From Anagrus nilaparvatae (Eukaryota; Arthropoda; Insecta; Hymenoptera; Mymaridae): a stretch of 64,000 nt of DNA. The stretch is from contig JAKSXM010000040.1 in assembly GCA_022575985.1 (NCBI GenBank), positions 15,642,001-15,706,000 on the forward strand, given 5' to 3'. The notes beneath the pieces were generated by a model. The model was not told the origin of the DNA and made no database searches. It worked only from the letters and a program-made list of their open reading frames with translations. Both the position numbers and the translations under genes were made by a program. Shown here one piece after another: positions 12,473 through 26,991 of this stretch; positions within the stretch are counted from its first letter, which is position 1, and each line of letters begins with the position of its first letter.

Positions 12473-13371
12473 ATGTTCGTGACGTTTTAATACGAGCCAA
12501 GTTTTGAACATGAGTTTTATGCCCAAGAAGGCAACTAGCGCATAAGTTTCGGTACTAACTAGCATGAGTGTGTAATTATATATTTCTTCATGCTTGTTTC
12601 TTAATTGAAACTATTTCAATTCGGAAAATTTCAAAACTTAATTGCTGAATCAAAAAAGAACCACTGAAAATCAATCAATAGAATCAGAATATTCTTGCTA
12701 ATTTTAACAAATAACGTTACATTTTTCGAGAATAATAATTAAATTTTTAAATTTTGAAGCTACTAATCTTAAAGATATGAGCAAAAAGTAGGTAACTGGG
12801 TTAAAAAAAATTAAGCAAAAAATCAAGGAATAATCAATAAATAATGTACATATAGCAGATAAGATCAATGAACTTTCTCTGAAAAATATTTTTTTAGAAA
12901 AATCACACAAAAGTAAGCCAATCCCACTGTACTGTTTACGACCAAAATCATTTGATTTACGACTAAATTTTGAATGATAATAATATTGAATGATATTAAT
13001 AATGATAATAAATGAAATTTTTCTACGTAAATAATTAATATTTTTTTTAAGTTTTTATTTGACAAACATCATGAAATTAGTATATAAATAAGAGAAGAAT
13101 TTTCTCAATAGCTAGAAAATCAGGTAATTACGTTTTCAACTTTATTTTTCAATAACCTCAAATGATCGATAAAATAAGATTCGTGCATAAATTAAAAATT
13201 CCATTGTCGTGCGCCAGTGAAACCTTTTCTTCGGTCTCCGTCCTTGAAAAAAAAAGTAATTTCTTTTCAGAAAAAAACTCGAAAAAAGCGTATAGTACAA
13301 GAGTGGGATTTATGAAGATCAGTTAAATTTTTTTTTTAATTTTTTTAGTCAAAAAGTGGGAAGAAAATTTT

Positions 13372-13570
13372 CAAAAAATTAATTATCAGATTCGAGATAT
13401 CGAGTAAAAACCGTACTTTCAAATATAAGTACTTCCATGGAAATAAAAGAGGTATTACATCCAAATTAAAAAAAAAACAAAAGTAGTTTGAGATTTTTTG
13501 ATGAAAAAATTTTTGAAAAAAAAAATTAGGTTTTAATTCCATAATGGTTGTGAAATATCACGGGTTACAA
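13372..13570 (+). repeat. Dispersed repeat, copy 2
   Basis: Same-orientation copy of 5905-6085, sharing GAGGTATTACATCCAAATTA and the TTTTTTGA...AATTAGGT...CCATAATGGTT order of motifs. Confidence 0.7.
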
Positions 13571-15276
13571 TATTTTCAGATATTCGTACTTTCATAGAAA
13601 AAATTTAAAAATTACGTCCTAAAATAAAAAAAATTTTGGCATTCTTTTATTTTTTGACATTCTTTTTATTCATTTATCTGAAGAAAGAATGATTTATAAA
13701 AGAAAATAAAAATATACAATTATAATGTTAGGGTGACTCATGTCCAATTTTGGTTCGTGTTGTGTATAACTTTGACGTTTTATAAAAAAATTAAAAAAAA
13801 AAAAATCAATTTTTATATGTCATTAAAGGATAAATTATTAACAATTTTTCTAATTTTTATTTCTTTCTAAATATGTAGTTAAATTTTCTTTTATTTGAAA
13901 TACATTTTTTTATTTCATTCTGTCTTGCATAAAATAATTTTTTTAAATAATTTTTATTAATAATAAAAAAGTAATAAAAACTTTCCCATCACGGGTATAT
14001 AAAATTAAAAATTTAAGATAATTCAACTCTTAACTGCGATTTAATAAAAAATTACAAATCCATAACAAGAGTTTAACAAATACCCACCTTTCAGTCGATC
14101 ATAAATATAATTCTTTTTATTTACATTTAATATTTTTTATTTATTTTTTATCCCAATTTACAACAAATCTACAAGAAAAAAAATCTATTTTTTATTACAA
14201 AGGGATAAAATATTTATATTTACAAAATAAAAAAAAATACTTTAAATACGACTCTGTATTAAAATATGCACATAAATAATAAATAAACTTAAATAATGTA
14301 TTATAATTTTAGTTGGTTGTAAGTGGTATTAAGATGTGTTAGTCAACATGTGCAATTAAGCCAAATTATTTTAAAAAAATAAAAATTTGATTTTTCTATT
14401 TTTACTTATATTTTAAACTTAAACAAAGTATAAAAAATATAAATTATATAAAAACATACAAAAACAACTTTATAATAATTGGTTAAATATATAAAAAAAC
14501 CGCATAGGCCCAAATGTCTCAGGAAGCAGCGGCGAAGTCAGCAGCAGCATTTATAACTTTATATGTTGTATAGAGTTAAATGCTTTTATACAAAAAATAA
14601 TTTGTATTTTTCTTATTAGGGCGCTATATAATTTTTATAAATTTATTTTTATAACCCTCGCATTTCATTTATAGGAATTTTATATTAAATATATCATAAT
14701 AAATAGAACTAGTATTATACATTAAAATATCGTAAAGATATTGCCGATGCAATAGAGATAATATGTATAATAGATATAAAATTAAAAGATTAAAGATATT
14801 AAGTTACGCGTACATATGATCTCGCCTCTTATATACAGTTTGCAATGCATTTCTATTTCGAGAAAAATTAAATATTATAATTTAATTATAATAATAATTT
14901 TAATTTTAATTTTTTCTCTTCGCTTAGATTTAATTTAAAATTTATTCTAAAAAAGAAAATCGGTTTACTTTTCAAATACTCAGATATTAAAAATAAGTAT
15001 GAATAGTTTATAAAATGTATTCGCTGACAACTTATATCTATACATTGACACGACCAGGATGAATTGCTAAAATCTCGGTGAGTTTCAATTTTTTTTTATA
15101 TATGTTAGGGGTAGAGTACGATTTCAAGAGAGTCAAAGCAGTATTGGATTGAGTCCAGTTGTTGATTTTTTTCGTCTTTTATTTGTATGAAATTACTAAT
15201 ATCTAAAATTCACGTTTTCAATATATCATTTTTATTCCTCAATTTAAACATATCAAAAATTTTTTCTTTTATCCTG

Positions 15277-15319
15277 TAGTTGGTGTAATTATGTCTTCAA
15301 GATATAACTACACCAGCTA
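15277..15319. repeat. Isolated 19-bp inverted repeat (hairpin)
   Basis: TAGTTGGTGTAATTATGTC at 15277 is followed by TTCAA and then GATATAACTACACCAGCTA, which pairs with it over 19 positions with three mismatches. It is GC-richer than its surroundings and may be a remnant of a foldback element. No gene is adjacent. Confidence 0.6.
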
Positions 15320-17798
15320 CACCAAAAACTGTCTATCAGATCTAATTATCATAAAAAAAGATTAGATATAGTATAGAAAAATCTCCTTTTTTTATGTAAA
15401 AAAACTTATTTTTTCCATGAGATGTTACACTAAGAGTATCAAGGATAAGATGATTCAATGATCATTCTTAGTTTTCTTATGACATTAAACTTTGTTAGGT
15501 AAAATAGATGATTAAGAATATTTTATTATTGCTAAAGAGGAACCTTACTAAATTTCTTAACACTCTTTATTATTATTAAGGTTATTTTAAATTAGAGTGA
15601 GAAGGTATCGGAATAACAAGAATGCATGATTTGAACGACGTTGTTAAAAAAAATTGGCTTTTAACAGGGTTAAGTTTTAATTCTGGTGTAAACGTTCTTT
15701 ATATATTTTTATAAACGGCTTTGGGCCTAGATAAGATTAATTCAGGATTGTTAAAATTAAATGCTGTTTTACTCGGGAGGTTTCTAAAACATTTCAAGGA
15801 TAGGATACAGAGTATTTATTTTTATCTTAAGTACTCTTCATGGGTCGTTAAAAATGCTTATTAAAAAAATTTAATTAAATTAAGATTCAGATTATAATTC
15901 TGATAATGCAATCCAAATAAAGATCCCAAGATTAACCAAAAAAAACAATAAATGTAACAATTAAGTTTATATGTATCAAAAATTTATTATTTATTTATTT
16001 ATAATTATATAATATACAGAAATCGTTTTATTTGCGATAAAAAAATTGCTCGATTATATCCAATATTATACTTTATATCCTATTCCTTCAATTAAAATAA
16101 TTAAACAAGTAATACAATAATTAAACCTTTCCCTATAAATTTCAATAAACAGAAAAGATGAAATCGAAAATAAACTTAAAAGTAAATTTTAATTTTGTAA
16201 ATAAATATTTAGTAAATAATTTTAGAAACATTATCTGATCTCTTTAAATTTACTACATTTATACTATTCTATGACAATTTCTCTTTCGCGAAAAAAAATA
16301 TATATTATATTTTTCAAATTTTTTTCGTTTAACCTTCCGGGACTACTGAAACAACTAAATAAATTTATGTTACAGAAAAAATAACGAGATTTAATTTCTA
16401 TTTCGACAAATATATTTATTAAATAAATGAAATAACAATTTAATAAAATCTATACTGTAATAATTTATACAACTTATGGATATTTTTAATATCTCACGGC
16501 TTAAATGGGATAATTTTAATTTTAATTTTTGTAAATAAATATTTATTTTAAAAATTTAAAAATATATAAGGATCTCTTAAAATATGCTTAGATTTATACT
16601 GTTCTCTGGAAATTTCTCATTCGCAATAAAAAGTTTATAATAATAATAATAATAATAATCTTAATTTGAAAAACAAAAATAGTACATATATTATATATGT
16701 CAAATTTTTTTTGAGATTAGGTGCGCTAATCGAAAAAACGCAAGATTTTAAGTATTCATTTTATTAGAATTGGATTAAATTTAGATTTCATTTTCTTTTA
16801 TGCTAGACCAAGACTTCAAGAGTGGTTACAGAGAAAGAACAAATTTAAATATTCTTTTTTCGGATATTTTTTATCAAGCAAACAAAAAATTGGCTTCCTG
16901 TATTATACTATAGTAAGTGTTTTAAATAATATAGTCCTAATAACTATAGTCCTGCAAACGTTAAAGATTGGAAAGAAGAAACAAAGTACAATAATAAACA
17001 AATTGAAAGAAACAAGTAGGATGATAAAGAAGATAAATAGTTTTTATTTTAATTTATACATTAAATTAAATAATTGCAAATCAAGAAATTATTATAAGTT
17101 TTTTTTTATAATATCAACTATAATAAGTTTTCTTAATTATATAATCGTGTATAATTATTTATACCAATAAAATTGTTTAATATTGAGTATTGTTCTAAAT
17201 ATTTATTTCATATAATGATATTCATTAAAATTTCGAAAATCAATCATTGTTTAAATCTTAAAAAATTATCAATTGAAAATAATTTTAAATCTTACTTAAG
17301 AAAAATTTCCCTTAATTATAGTAAAATGTACTATTTCAATTCTTCGAATAACCTTACTATAAAAAATTAACCGGCTTCCTATATTAGTCAAGTGCAAATT
17401 GAGCCAACTGTTTTTACCAGGAGGATAATGAAAAAGATATTTTGAAAGATATTTTTTTATTAAATAAATATTTGATTTGCCTGTTTAAATTCAGTTCGTA
17501 GAATTTGTAAATTTGAAAATTGTTCTTATTTTGATTAAATATTGGAGTTAAATTATTTGATCCTAGATCTTCAAAATTATTCTTTAGAAAAATTAAAAGA
17601 GATGAATATTTCATATAAATAGATATTTACCAATTTTTATAAACTAACAAGTAATTTTCTTGATATTTATTTAATAAATAATAATGGGCTTTATGGGAAT
17701 CTTTATCTTTTTATATTATAAATACCTATTAAATTATTTGTTCACATATTTTATTATTTTTATTAATAACCGTTAAGATTTTACATGTGAGCATTAAC

Positions 17799-17951
17799 AT
17801 GAATAAACAACAATATATTTGCATTCTTAAATTTGAAGGTAATCCTATCGAAGAAGAATCAGCAGAAAATGTACTCAATAACGTGTATTATATATTGGAA
17901 AATATAAATAATAATCAAAAAGTTACTGTTTCAAAAAATCTGACTTCGTAA
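17799..17951 (+). CDS. Possible first exon or small ORF, 50 residues
   Basis: An ATG at 17799 opens 50 codons ending in TAA at 17949. The product starts MNKQQYICILKFEGNPIEEE, is acidic in the middle and contains ENVLNNVYYILENI, which could be helical. The stop lies inside a perfect GTAAGT donor, so this may be a first coding exon whose next exon I cannot locate. The composition is more protein-like than that of neighbouring chance frames. I do not recognise it. Confidence 0.35.
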   Translation: MNKQQYICILKFEGNPIEEESAENVLNNVYYILENINNNQKVTVSKNLTS

Positions 17952-20900
17952 GTTGTAGTTATTCCTGTTTTTTTCTTCCCTTGGAGATATGAAGGGTGGA
18001 AAATTGCTATTTTCACCCTTTAAAATTCGTGTTCTGTTTTAGTTTTTCAGCTATAATTCAAAAAGTACGTTACTTACAGAAAAGTTTAATGGATTAAATG
18101 AAAGTTAAATTGGTAAATTATATGATTAAATAATTAAATTATATTATTATTAAATTATATTAAATTATATGCTACACTATATATACTTATACTACTTACA
18201 TTCAAAATTAAACTATTTATAGTATAAGATGAATGACTATTTTGCTCTTTATTTTATTTTTTTTCCATACGATGGATTTTTTGTATATAAAAATACTCGA
18301 GTCGAGGGCATTTTATTAAGTGCACCTCATGCATATATATATCAATATATATATATACACGCATTTATATGTATACTTAAATAAAAAAACCTCTTTAATA
18401 TTGATTTTTCTTTTATTATTATTATTATTATTAGTTATATGTATAATTTTTTTTATTGTATGTATACATATTTTTTACACGAGTTTTTAATTTAACTTTG
18501 TAAAGAATAATATAATATAATAATATAATAATATAATCTTTAGACATATATGTAGTATATTATATATTTATAAAAGAAAATTAATTATTATATACAATTA
18601 ATTAAAAAATTTCGCTTTAAAAGTGTCATTTTTGCAATTGTAAATATGTATTACGTATAGTGACAAAAAAATATATTATTTTCACACTTTATAATAAATT
18701 AAAAAATTAATATTTAAAATTGATGAGTTTGATATAAAATTGATAAGGAAATTTTTAAATTTTTTCATAATAAGAGACTTTAAATAATTCAGATCTTGGG
18801 AATCAAAATAGCTGGGGTTAAGGATCTAACAGCTAGCAAAGTGATAACTACAAATTATAATATTAGGAAATTGTATTCTAATGTTGAGTAATTTATGTGA
18901 AATCGTATAAAAGATTTAGTTATATATACATCCAATCGATAATTTTATAAAAATTTATTTTTAAATAATTTACTGCCAGTTTGTAATTTTCCAACTCATT
19001 TACTAATGAAATTAAATTAGGCATGGATTTATTGCAATCTATTTGATAAGGTAAATAAGATTTAAAAATGAATTATCCGTTTTTCTTATGTTCACTTTTA
19101 AAATTTTTCAATTTCATTATGTATTTGCAAAAAATTTATCGATTGATTATTTTCTGAGTATAAATATGTTTTCTTATTTCAGGGTATATACACAACACAG
19201 CTTTTTGTTTTAATACAGCAAAAAGTATACGTAAGGCATTAATAAAATGAATTTATAATAATAAACACGAAATCGATTTTTCTCATATAAGAAGTAGTCA
19301 AAAGCGAAAATAAATGGTTCCAACGAATTCTTAGGGAAAAAATAAACAAGTTTCTCTTGTTAATATTATACAGAAAAATTTATTCGGAAAACTACAAAAC
19401 TTTTAAAATTGGTCCCATTGAAACCAATATTTACTCCTTGATTCAAAAAATAACAATTTTCGTTTCGCAATGTACAAATATTGTTATTTAAAATTTCTAT
19501 TACTTAACGTAGTCTAATTTGTCGTATAATAACATCATCTCATTTTTTTTCGCAACTAAAATGTCGGATTGATAGTATAAATAAAACTAAATTATATGAC
19601 CTGCATATAATACATAGATCGATATTTAATAAAGACAATTAACAAGCCTTCGTATAAAATAAATAACTTACACAATTACTATCAATAACGTTTCATTCTA
19701 GCATTTTGTATTTATTTGACCAAATTTATTTAATAAATCACAAACATATAAAATTTCAAAAATATCTATACTTTAATTGTGGATAATTTTTATGTTAGGT
19801 CTTGTAAACTATCCATTTATTAGAAATTCTTTTGTTTAGTTTTGTTTTAGTTCGAGAGAATTGTTTGTCTTTGTATTTGTAAAAAAAGTGGACTTTGCTT
19901 GTTAAATAAAAATTTTTTTGGATATTATTTTAATTAATTATGTCGTTTTTTTATTAAAATTTTTTTTGAAAATCATTGTTAATTAGTTTTGGACTATGTT
20001 CCTGTATGTTGTATTGTATTTATTTGATAAAGATTTCAAAAATTTTTTGATTACAACATGAGAAAAATTAATATTAAATAGTCTGTATTCTATGTTCCAA
20101 TGATCAATTTTTGAGTAGTAAATAATATTTTGTATAATAAATTTATGTTTATAATTTAATTTATTTTTATTTTACTGTTTTTTTACTAATGATATGAATT
20201 TTTATGGATAATTAGAATTAATTATATTGGAAAACCTGGTTATGAAATAAATTTTTTGGGAAATATTCTATTTGTTAGCTTTAAAAATAGATTTTATAAA
20301 AATAATTTAAATTTCAGTTTTTATTTTTGCGAAAATGTTTACGTTTACCTTCATTATAAATATTTATTTTTAAGATAATTTAAGGATGAAATATTAATTT
20401 TAATAATGAGACTATAAATAATTACCCCATCTTGGGGATAGTTTTTGATAGTTTAAATATGAAGCGCCAATTCCTTGTTATAATATTATTCTAAAATTTA
20501 CAAAAACTTTCGTAATTAAAGGAAAGAAGTTTTCATTTAATTTGTGAATTTTAATAGTTTTTATTGTATACTTTTTTTTTTAACAAAAATTTTATATTTT
20601 CCCAATTTTATATAGATAATTATTCTAATTATGTTGTAAAAAAATGAATGTTTTTAATTAAATTATACTATTATAGCATCCTAAGATAAAAAACAACTTG
20701 AATTTTTAATTTAAAAATACAATAAAAATAATATTGTATTCATGGTAAATGAAATATTTAAAATAATTAGTAACAAACGTTGAAAAAAATATACATAATC
20801 TAAGATGATCTGTTAATGTTAGGCTATTTTCCAAAAAAATAATAAAAATTTAAGGATTTTAGAAATAAATACATTTCACAATTAACTAAATAATATATAT

Positions 20901-21070
20901 TTACCATAACTTTAACGAACATTTCTGTACAACTGTATTGATATAAATATAATTAAAAAAAATTATTGTATAAATACAATTAGAAAAAAAATTTTTTATT
21001 CAAATAATATTTTAGTATTATCATTTTTTCAATTAAAGCAAAGAATATTTTACTTAATACAATATTTTAC
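17952..21070. other. AT-rich region, no supported gene
   Basis: Microsatellite-like ATT and TA runs occur around 18340-18540. I see no exon-like segments. Confidence 0.45.
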
Positions 21071-21074
21071 TTAA

Positions 21075-22700
21075 CTAGGGGGCAAGCCCCCTGCGCGCTA
21101 CAGCGCGCCAACCCCCTCAGATTATATTTTATGTTTAACCGAAAAGTGTTTTAATTCACAAATAAAAACAATTGTACAGTGAGATGTCAATTTCAAATAA
21201 TGAACTTTTTTCATAATTTTAATAAACCTTTCATTATTTTTATTTTCAAAATTTATTTAAAAGAAAAAAATATTGCATTATTGTCAGAATCCTTTTCATC
21301 CCTCAAAATAAATTTTTCTTCTGTTCTGGTCGGCGAAATTTTTTAATAGGATGACGAAATACTCGAATTAATTTTCATGTTATTATACAAATATAATTAA
21401 TTTTCTATTAGTTTAAACATTTTTCATTAAAATTTATAATTATTTTTACAGTTTGTATTTCAATTGAGCTTAAAACGACCTTGCTGGACAAATTATAAGG
21501 AAAAATTCAAAAAACTTTGATTTTCACTCTTGTCAATATTTCATTCCCAATCTGAGAACCTCTTCAGGACCTTTATTTTTTAGAAATAATTTTTTAATTT
21601 TACAAAATATTACATTCAATTTTCAAAAAGTTTATATTATATAAATTAATATTTACAATTAATTGTCTAAAAATTTGTATACAGCGCGCCGCTAACACTA
21701 CAGATCATCAATGAAACGGCCAATTAGATAAAGATGACGAAATTTTTAGGAGATTGTATAGTAAATAATTATGGTATTTCTTATTTCTGTATTTTTTACA
21801 CAAAATTTTATTAATAATTAAGTATTTTAAAAGATAATAAAAATTAGAACTATAATGAAATAAATAATGAAAAAATCAGCGCAACCAATCACGAATAAAT
21901 TAGACGAAAAATTATGTCACATGAGTTTTTTAGAGATAGAAGATAGAAATTTACCTCAAGAAAAAAATATTTAATATCGCATCTGAATGGAATTACTGAT
22001 TACTATACCTCGAACTAAATTTTTATTTTGTCCTGGACGGAGAAATTTTACACTTGGATGACGAAATACGCCAATGAGTTTTCATATATTATCATAAATA
22101 AAAACCAATATTATTTTTATTTTCAAAATTTATTTCAAGAAAAAAATAGATATCGTATCTGAATGCAAATATTGATTACTGTCCCTCGGTGCTACGCATC
22201 TCGGGCTAGAACCTTTTTCAACCATTGACATTAATTTTTTTTTGTCCTAGACAGCGAAATTTTATAATAGGATGACGAAATACTCGAATGATTTTCATAT
22301 ATTATTTATGTCGCATCTACAGTTGTAATGTTTTATTATAGTTTAAATTTTTTATTAAAATTTATAATTATTTTGACAGTTTATAATAATAAATTAAAAA
22401 ATTAATATTTAAAATTGTTTTACAAATTTTTTATACAGCGCGCGCGGCTGACACTACAGAGAAAAAATGAATCGATTAATTAGATAAAATCGAAGACGAA
22501 ATTTTTAAAAGATTGTATAATAAAATGAGAAAATTATTATATTTCTTATTTTTATTTAATTATAATGAAAAATACCCAAAATTTTATTATTAATTAATAA
22601 AAGATTCAATTATAATTTAATAATAATAAAAATTATTTAACGCGCGAGAGTATAGTGCTATTAAAATATTACAGCGCGTGCGCCAGAGTAAATCGATGAC
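21075..22700 (-). mobile_element. Helitron-like or other hairpin-ended repeat cluster
   Basis: At 21075-21108, CTAGGGGGCAAGCCCCC is followed by GCGCGCTACAGCGCGC. Read on the minus strand, two GC hairpins precede a terminal CTAG followed by T, which resembles a Helitron 3' end. To the right, ACAGCGCGC motifs recur at about 21684, 22434 and 22672. A block containing GATGACGAAATAC recurs three times (about 21350, 22056 and 22275), and blocks around 21684 and 22434 are direct repeats. No Rep/helicase protein is visible, so any Helitron would be non-autonomous. The 5' end was not found and the right boundary is approximate. Confidence 0.35.
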
Positions 22701-24478
22701 AAAATTCGTTACATTTCAGTTTTATAGAGAAAGATACTTAGTCTATTAACAAATAAGCAAGCTGAAAATAGCATAATTAATATCAAATGCATCATTAGAA
22801 TCGTTAACATTATGTAAACAAATTATCAAATTATTATTAAATATTTACAATTAAAATTCTATATTTCCTACTGTTAAATAATTAAAAAAAAACAATTTAA
22901 TTATTCTTTTTGTTATTCGATATGATTTCAAATTTGAATTTTTGCACTGTTAGAAAAACATTTTTTCTGCTAGATGGAGCAACCTTATTTTAAAAAATTT
23001 CTCGTAAAAAAAACGTGTTTTATAGTAAATATAGAGACGTGAAATTTTGAAAAAATTTATCTTTTTCAATTTCTTATTCTATAATATAAAATACTAAATA
23101 AATAATCCTTAGAGATTGTAACTTTTTTTAGCACAATAATCCTAACAGTAAATTAGAAATACTGGGGATTATGACAATTAAAAAAAAAATAATCCTTTTT
23201 TTATTTTATTAATAGTATTAGTAATAATACAAATTTAAAGAATTTAAAAATAAATGCATTCCAGATGGGAAACCATACCAAATTTAACTTATTATATAAA
23301 ATATTAAATACATTTAATTACTCTACAAAGTTTTGTGAGTTAATAAAAATTATATTTAAACTATAGGCACTGGTCATATCCTCGCTGTGTAAAAATAGTA
23401 TATTAAGTATCAAAGGCGCAAAAGTTTAAACACTAGCGTAAGCACTAGCAAGAAAGCTCGGCAGAATGTGATTATTTCAAAGTTTATATTAATATATAAA
23501 ATAAAAAGTATTTTATTGAATAGGACAGACAGCTTAAAAAATCGGCAACTATTGCCAACGATCTGACTCTATAACAGGGATTACAATAACCTAAAACAAA
23601 TTGGCTTTTCTCAATTACTAATTACTACAAACAATAATTAGATACAGTGTCAAAAAAATTCAACTGTAATTCAAGATATTCAATGTCATTATTAAATGCA
23701 TTTCGTGATCTTCTTTCAGCCGCGTGTTAAAACTTTTATTAAACAATCTTGACAAGAATTTTGAATTAATTTATACTTAACCGTGCTAAATTCCTGTCTT
23801 AGATTCATAAAAAATATTTTTATTATTATAACACATGCCAATTTTATTTTCTAAGAGTTTAGGTTAAATTTGTTTTTATAGACTTGAATTATTATAATTT
23901 TCAACCGGCAGGATCCGATGACAGATTCCGACTTTTTTACGGAAAGCCACGCTGACGCTCACGAAGAAGTCGTAAGAGGCGACCGTCGAATTTTACAAAA
24001 TGTTACTAACAAAGATTACTAATCAAAGTAATCTGTGTTCAATAAGTTCTTATCGTGAATTAGTACAAACATACAACATATAATATATTTCTATACAAAA
24101 AAGAAAAGAAACACATGGACTGATTTAAGCTTAATAAATTTAATTTACTGTATTCAAACATTCAATCATAGTTAATACGTGCCAATTTATACTTATGTTT
24201 ACCTACTTCTGTGTTACCTCAACTCAATTATTTTTTTCTATGATTTATTTGAAGTTTTGTTTTTTTAATTAATTTAATTTATTATTTAATTTTTTTAATT
24301 TAAAAGGATTTTTGAAATTTTGTACCAAAATAAATTAAATATGGAAGAAAGTTTAGCATGATCGTCATGACGATCTCTAAACAATCCTTTATCTCTAAAT
24401 CTATTTGCAATTTTAGGATGGCCTATATTATGCAATTTAAAATTCAAATGCAAAGGTAAATTATTATCCATTTTTTAG
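22701..24478. other. AT-rich region, possible upstream exon near its end
   Basis: Mostly featureless. A short GC-richer patch lies at 23900-24000. A segment at 24417-24455, between an AG and a GTAAAT donor, could be a preceding exon of the transposase-like gene, but its phase does not join cleanly to the next block. Confidence 0.3.
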
Positions 24479-25200
24479 GCCGTTATTCAAAAGTGGGAGG
24501 AAATTGGCCTTGATAAGGAAGCCCACTTGGATATTTATAATAATGCTTTAACATTAGCATATTTGCCACATACGAAGATGCATGAAAAATTAGAAGTTGT
24601 AAAGAACCTAATATTTGAAGAAACTTCAGATACTACGCAATTAAAAATATTTCATAAATATTTGGAAAAAACTTGGTTTCCTTTAAGAAAAATTTTTTCG
24701 GTTTATGAAAGACCGATAGCTACAAATAACATATGTGAGCAAATTAATAGAGAAACTCTTAGAAAATTAGGAAAACATACAGAGCTATGGATTATGTTAG
24801 GTAAAAACAATCTTTGAGTCATCAAAAGATTTTTATTTTGATAATAAATTTCTTACTAGAATAAATAAATGAAGAAAAAATTACGCTTTGTAGCAAGTGA
24901 ATTTTTTTCAGAGTCTTGTGCTAATTAAAAATAGTACTTGAATATTTCGTTTCATATGAAAGTTTCTTTTCTTTATTTTTAGAAAATACACAAAAATTAT
25001 TCAGATCTTACGACGTTGAACATGAAAGAGCGTTAAACGGTCTAACTGGAGGCGCTGTAAGTTGATTTTTTGATGGAATCAAAAAATCAACTTATGGAGA
25101 TTGAAAACAAACTAAGGCTTGGCTTGTAAGAATTTTATTTTGAATTTGGTTAAACATTTTGTAATATACAAAATTAGAAAGTCTGTGTATTTATTTTATG

Positions 25201-25956
25201 CTCCAGTCAAAATAAGTGTTTGATTGTATATAGTTTCTGGCCACCACCAGATTTGGTCTAGCATTGATATTTTGGTTCGCTGATCACGAAAATCAGGATC
25301 TTTTCTATGAAAAATTGGGGCTTGACCCTTAAATTGGCCAAAACTTGCCCTAAAAATGGCATTTTCGCTACATTCACTCTAGCCCTTTAAAACTTGGTAA
25401 ACGAGGTTTTTTTGGGTCACTGATAATAAATATGGTGGTATTTTTTATCCAAAATTAGACCTTCGCCCTTAAATTTACCCAAATTAGCCCTGAAAAGGGC
25501 ATTTGTGCTACATTCATTCTAGCCCCCCCCCTTTTAATTTTTTGTTAAATTTTCGAAAATCCTGTAATGTTTTAACAAGAATAAAATAAATCTTTTTAGA
25601 TAAAAATTAGTGAATTATTTATTTACATTACAAATAATCTAATAATAATTTATTTAAATCTTTTCAGAGCTAGTTTGGGCCAATTTAAGGACAAAGGTCA
25701 AATTTTGCATAAACAATATCTCAATATTCGTTTTTAGTTACCCGAAAAACCCCCGCATACCAAATTTCAAAGGCTTAAAGTAAATGTAACAAAAATACCC
25801 ACTTTAGAGCAAGTTTTGGCCAATTTAAGGGTCAAGCCCCAAATTCTCACAGAAAAGACCCCGATTTTCGTGTTCAGTGACAAAACTTATAGTAGACCTA
25901 ATCTGGTGTTGGCCATAAACAATACAACCCCCCCCCCCCTCGTATTTTGACTGGAG
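25201..25956. mobile_element. Foldback element, CTCCAGTCAAAATA ends
   Basis: CTCCAGTCAAAATA at 25201 pairs with TATTTTGACTGGAG at 25943-25956. The arms continue inward through matching segments (GCCAAAACTTG against CAAGTTTTGGC, and GGGTCAAGCCCC against GGGGCTTGACCC) for about 190 bp each, with mismatches. Two C-runs sit at about 25528 and 25927. No ORF is present. It lies in an intron of the transposase-like gene. A related terminus occurs at 2664. Confidence 0.75.
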
Positions 25957-26574
25957 TAAAATGAAAAAAGAACAAACCAATGCTTATTTAAAAATTTTGT
26001 GATAATTGATTTTATTTTGTATATTTTTTAAAATATAAAAATATATTAAATGTATATTAAAAAACCTTGTATAATAAATTATGTAGTTTGAAACTAATAT
26101 AAAAATTTTTTATAAATTAACAGCTTTACAGTCAAGCAATTCATGAGAGCCGTCATTGGTCAAGTATGGAATCGTCAAACTCGGAGTGAGTTTTTAAATA
26201 TATTTTTAAAGCAGCTGACCCCCCTTCTCTCTCTCTCTCTTTTTTTCTTTCTTTTTATCATATTACTATTATAATATAGTTTCTATAGAAACGAGAGCCT
26301 TGTCCCATAAGAATCACTAGTATAAGATGCTCGAAAAAGCAAAAATATTTTTAATAATTTAACAATGCCTGCCTAAAATCAAGGATTGAACCTATTGAGC
26401 TAAAAATTGGCATGGACATTTATCATTAGTTGCATTTTCGTAAAAAATTTTTTACCTATTTCTGTGACCCTTCCGTTCAACGTAGGCCAACTTGACGTGG
26501 AATCTCTCATATTATAAGTAAAATTAAAAATAAAAAAAAAGTAGATGTTGAATGAAATTAATAATGTTACGTAG

Positions 26575-26991
26575 ACTGTAAAAAGTAACTTCCTTATATT
26601 AAAAAAAAAATTAGAACATTTTCGAAAAATTAATAAATTTTCGAAAAAATTTGTAAATATTCGAAAAAAATCAAAAATTTACTACATTTAGTATATTAAC
26701 GGAATTAGTATATTTAGTATATTTAGTAAATTCGCAATAAAATAATTTAAACATTTTTTTCAAAATTTAACAAAAAATTCTTGTAAATTTATGAAAAATA
26801 ATTGTGAATTTATAACTATTTTCGTAAATTCAAAAAAAAAAATTGACAATTCTTGAATTTTTCGATAGTATAAATTTAGTAAATTTACGGGTTTTTTTCG
26901 AATATTCATAGATTTTTTTTTTAATTTACTAATTTTTCGAAAGCATTCTATTTTTTTTTTTGTTAATCTAAGGAAGTATTTTTTTACAGTG
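26575..26991. mobile_element. MITE with ACTGTAAAAA ends
   Basis: ACTGTAAAAAGTAACTTCC at 26575 is mirrored by GGAAGTATTTTTTTACAGT ending at 26991. The interior is a near-palindromic mosaic of TTTCGTAAATT and TTCGAAAAATT motifs. GTAG flanks both ends (26571-26574 and 26992-26995), a possible 4-bp target duplication. Related termini occur around 6193-7105. Confidence 0.7.

Larger units (their letters stand above)
12473..17798. other. Long AT-rich region without supported genes
   Basis: Apart from the dispersed repeat copy at 13372 and the hairpin at 15277, I find only AT-rich low-complexity DNA. Short open frames here have Phe/Lys/Ile/Asn-dominated compositions expected by chance. Confidence 0.5.
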
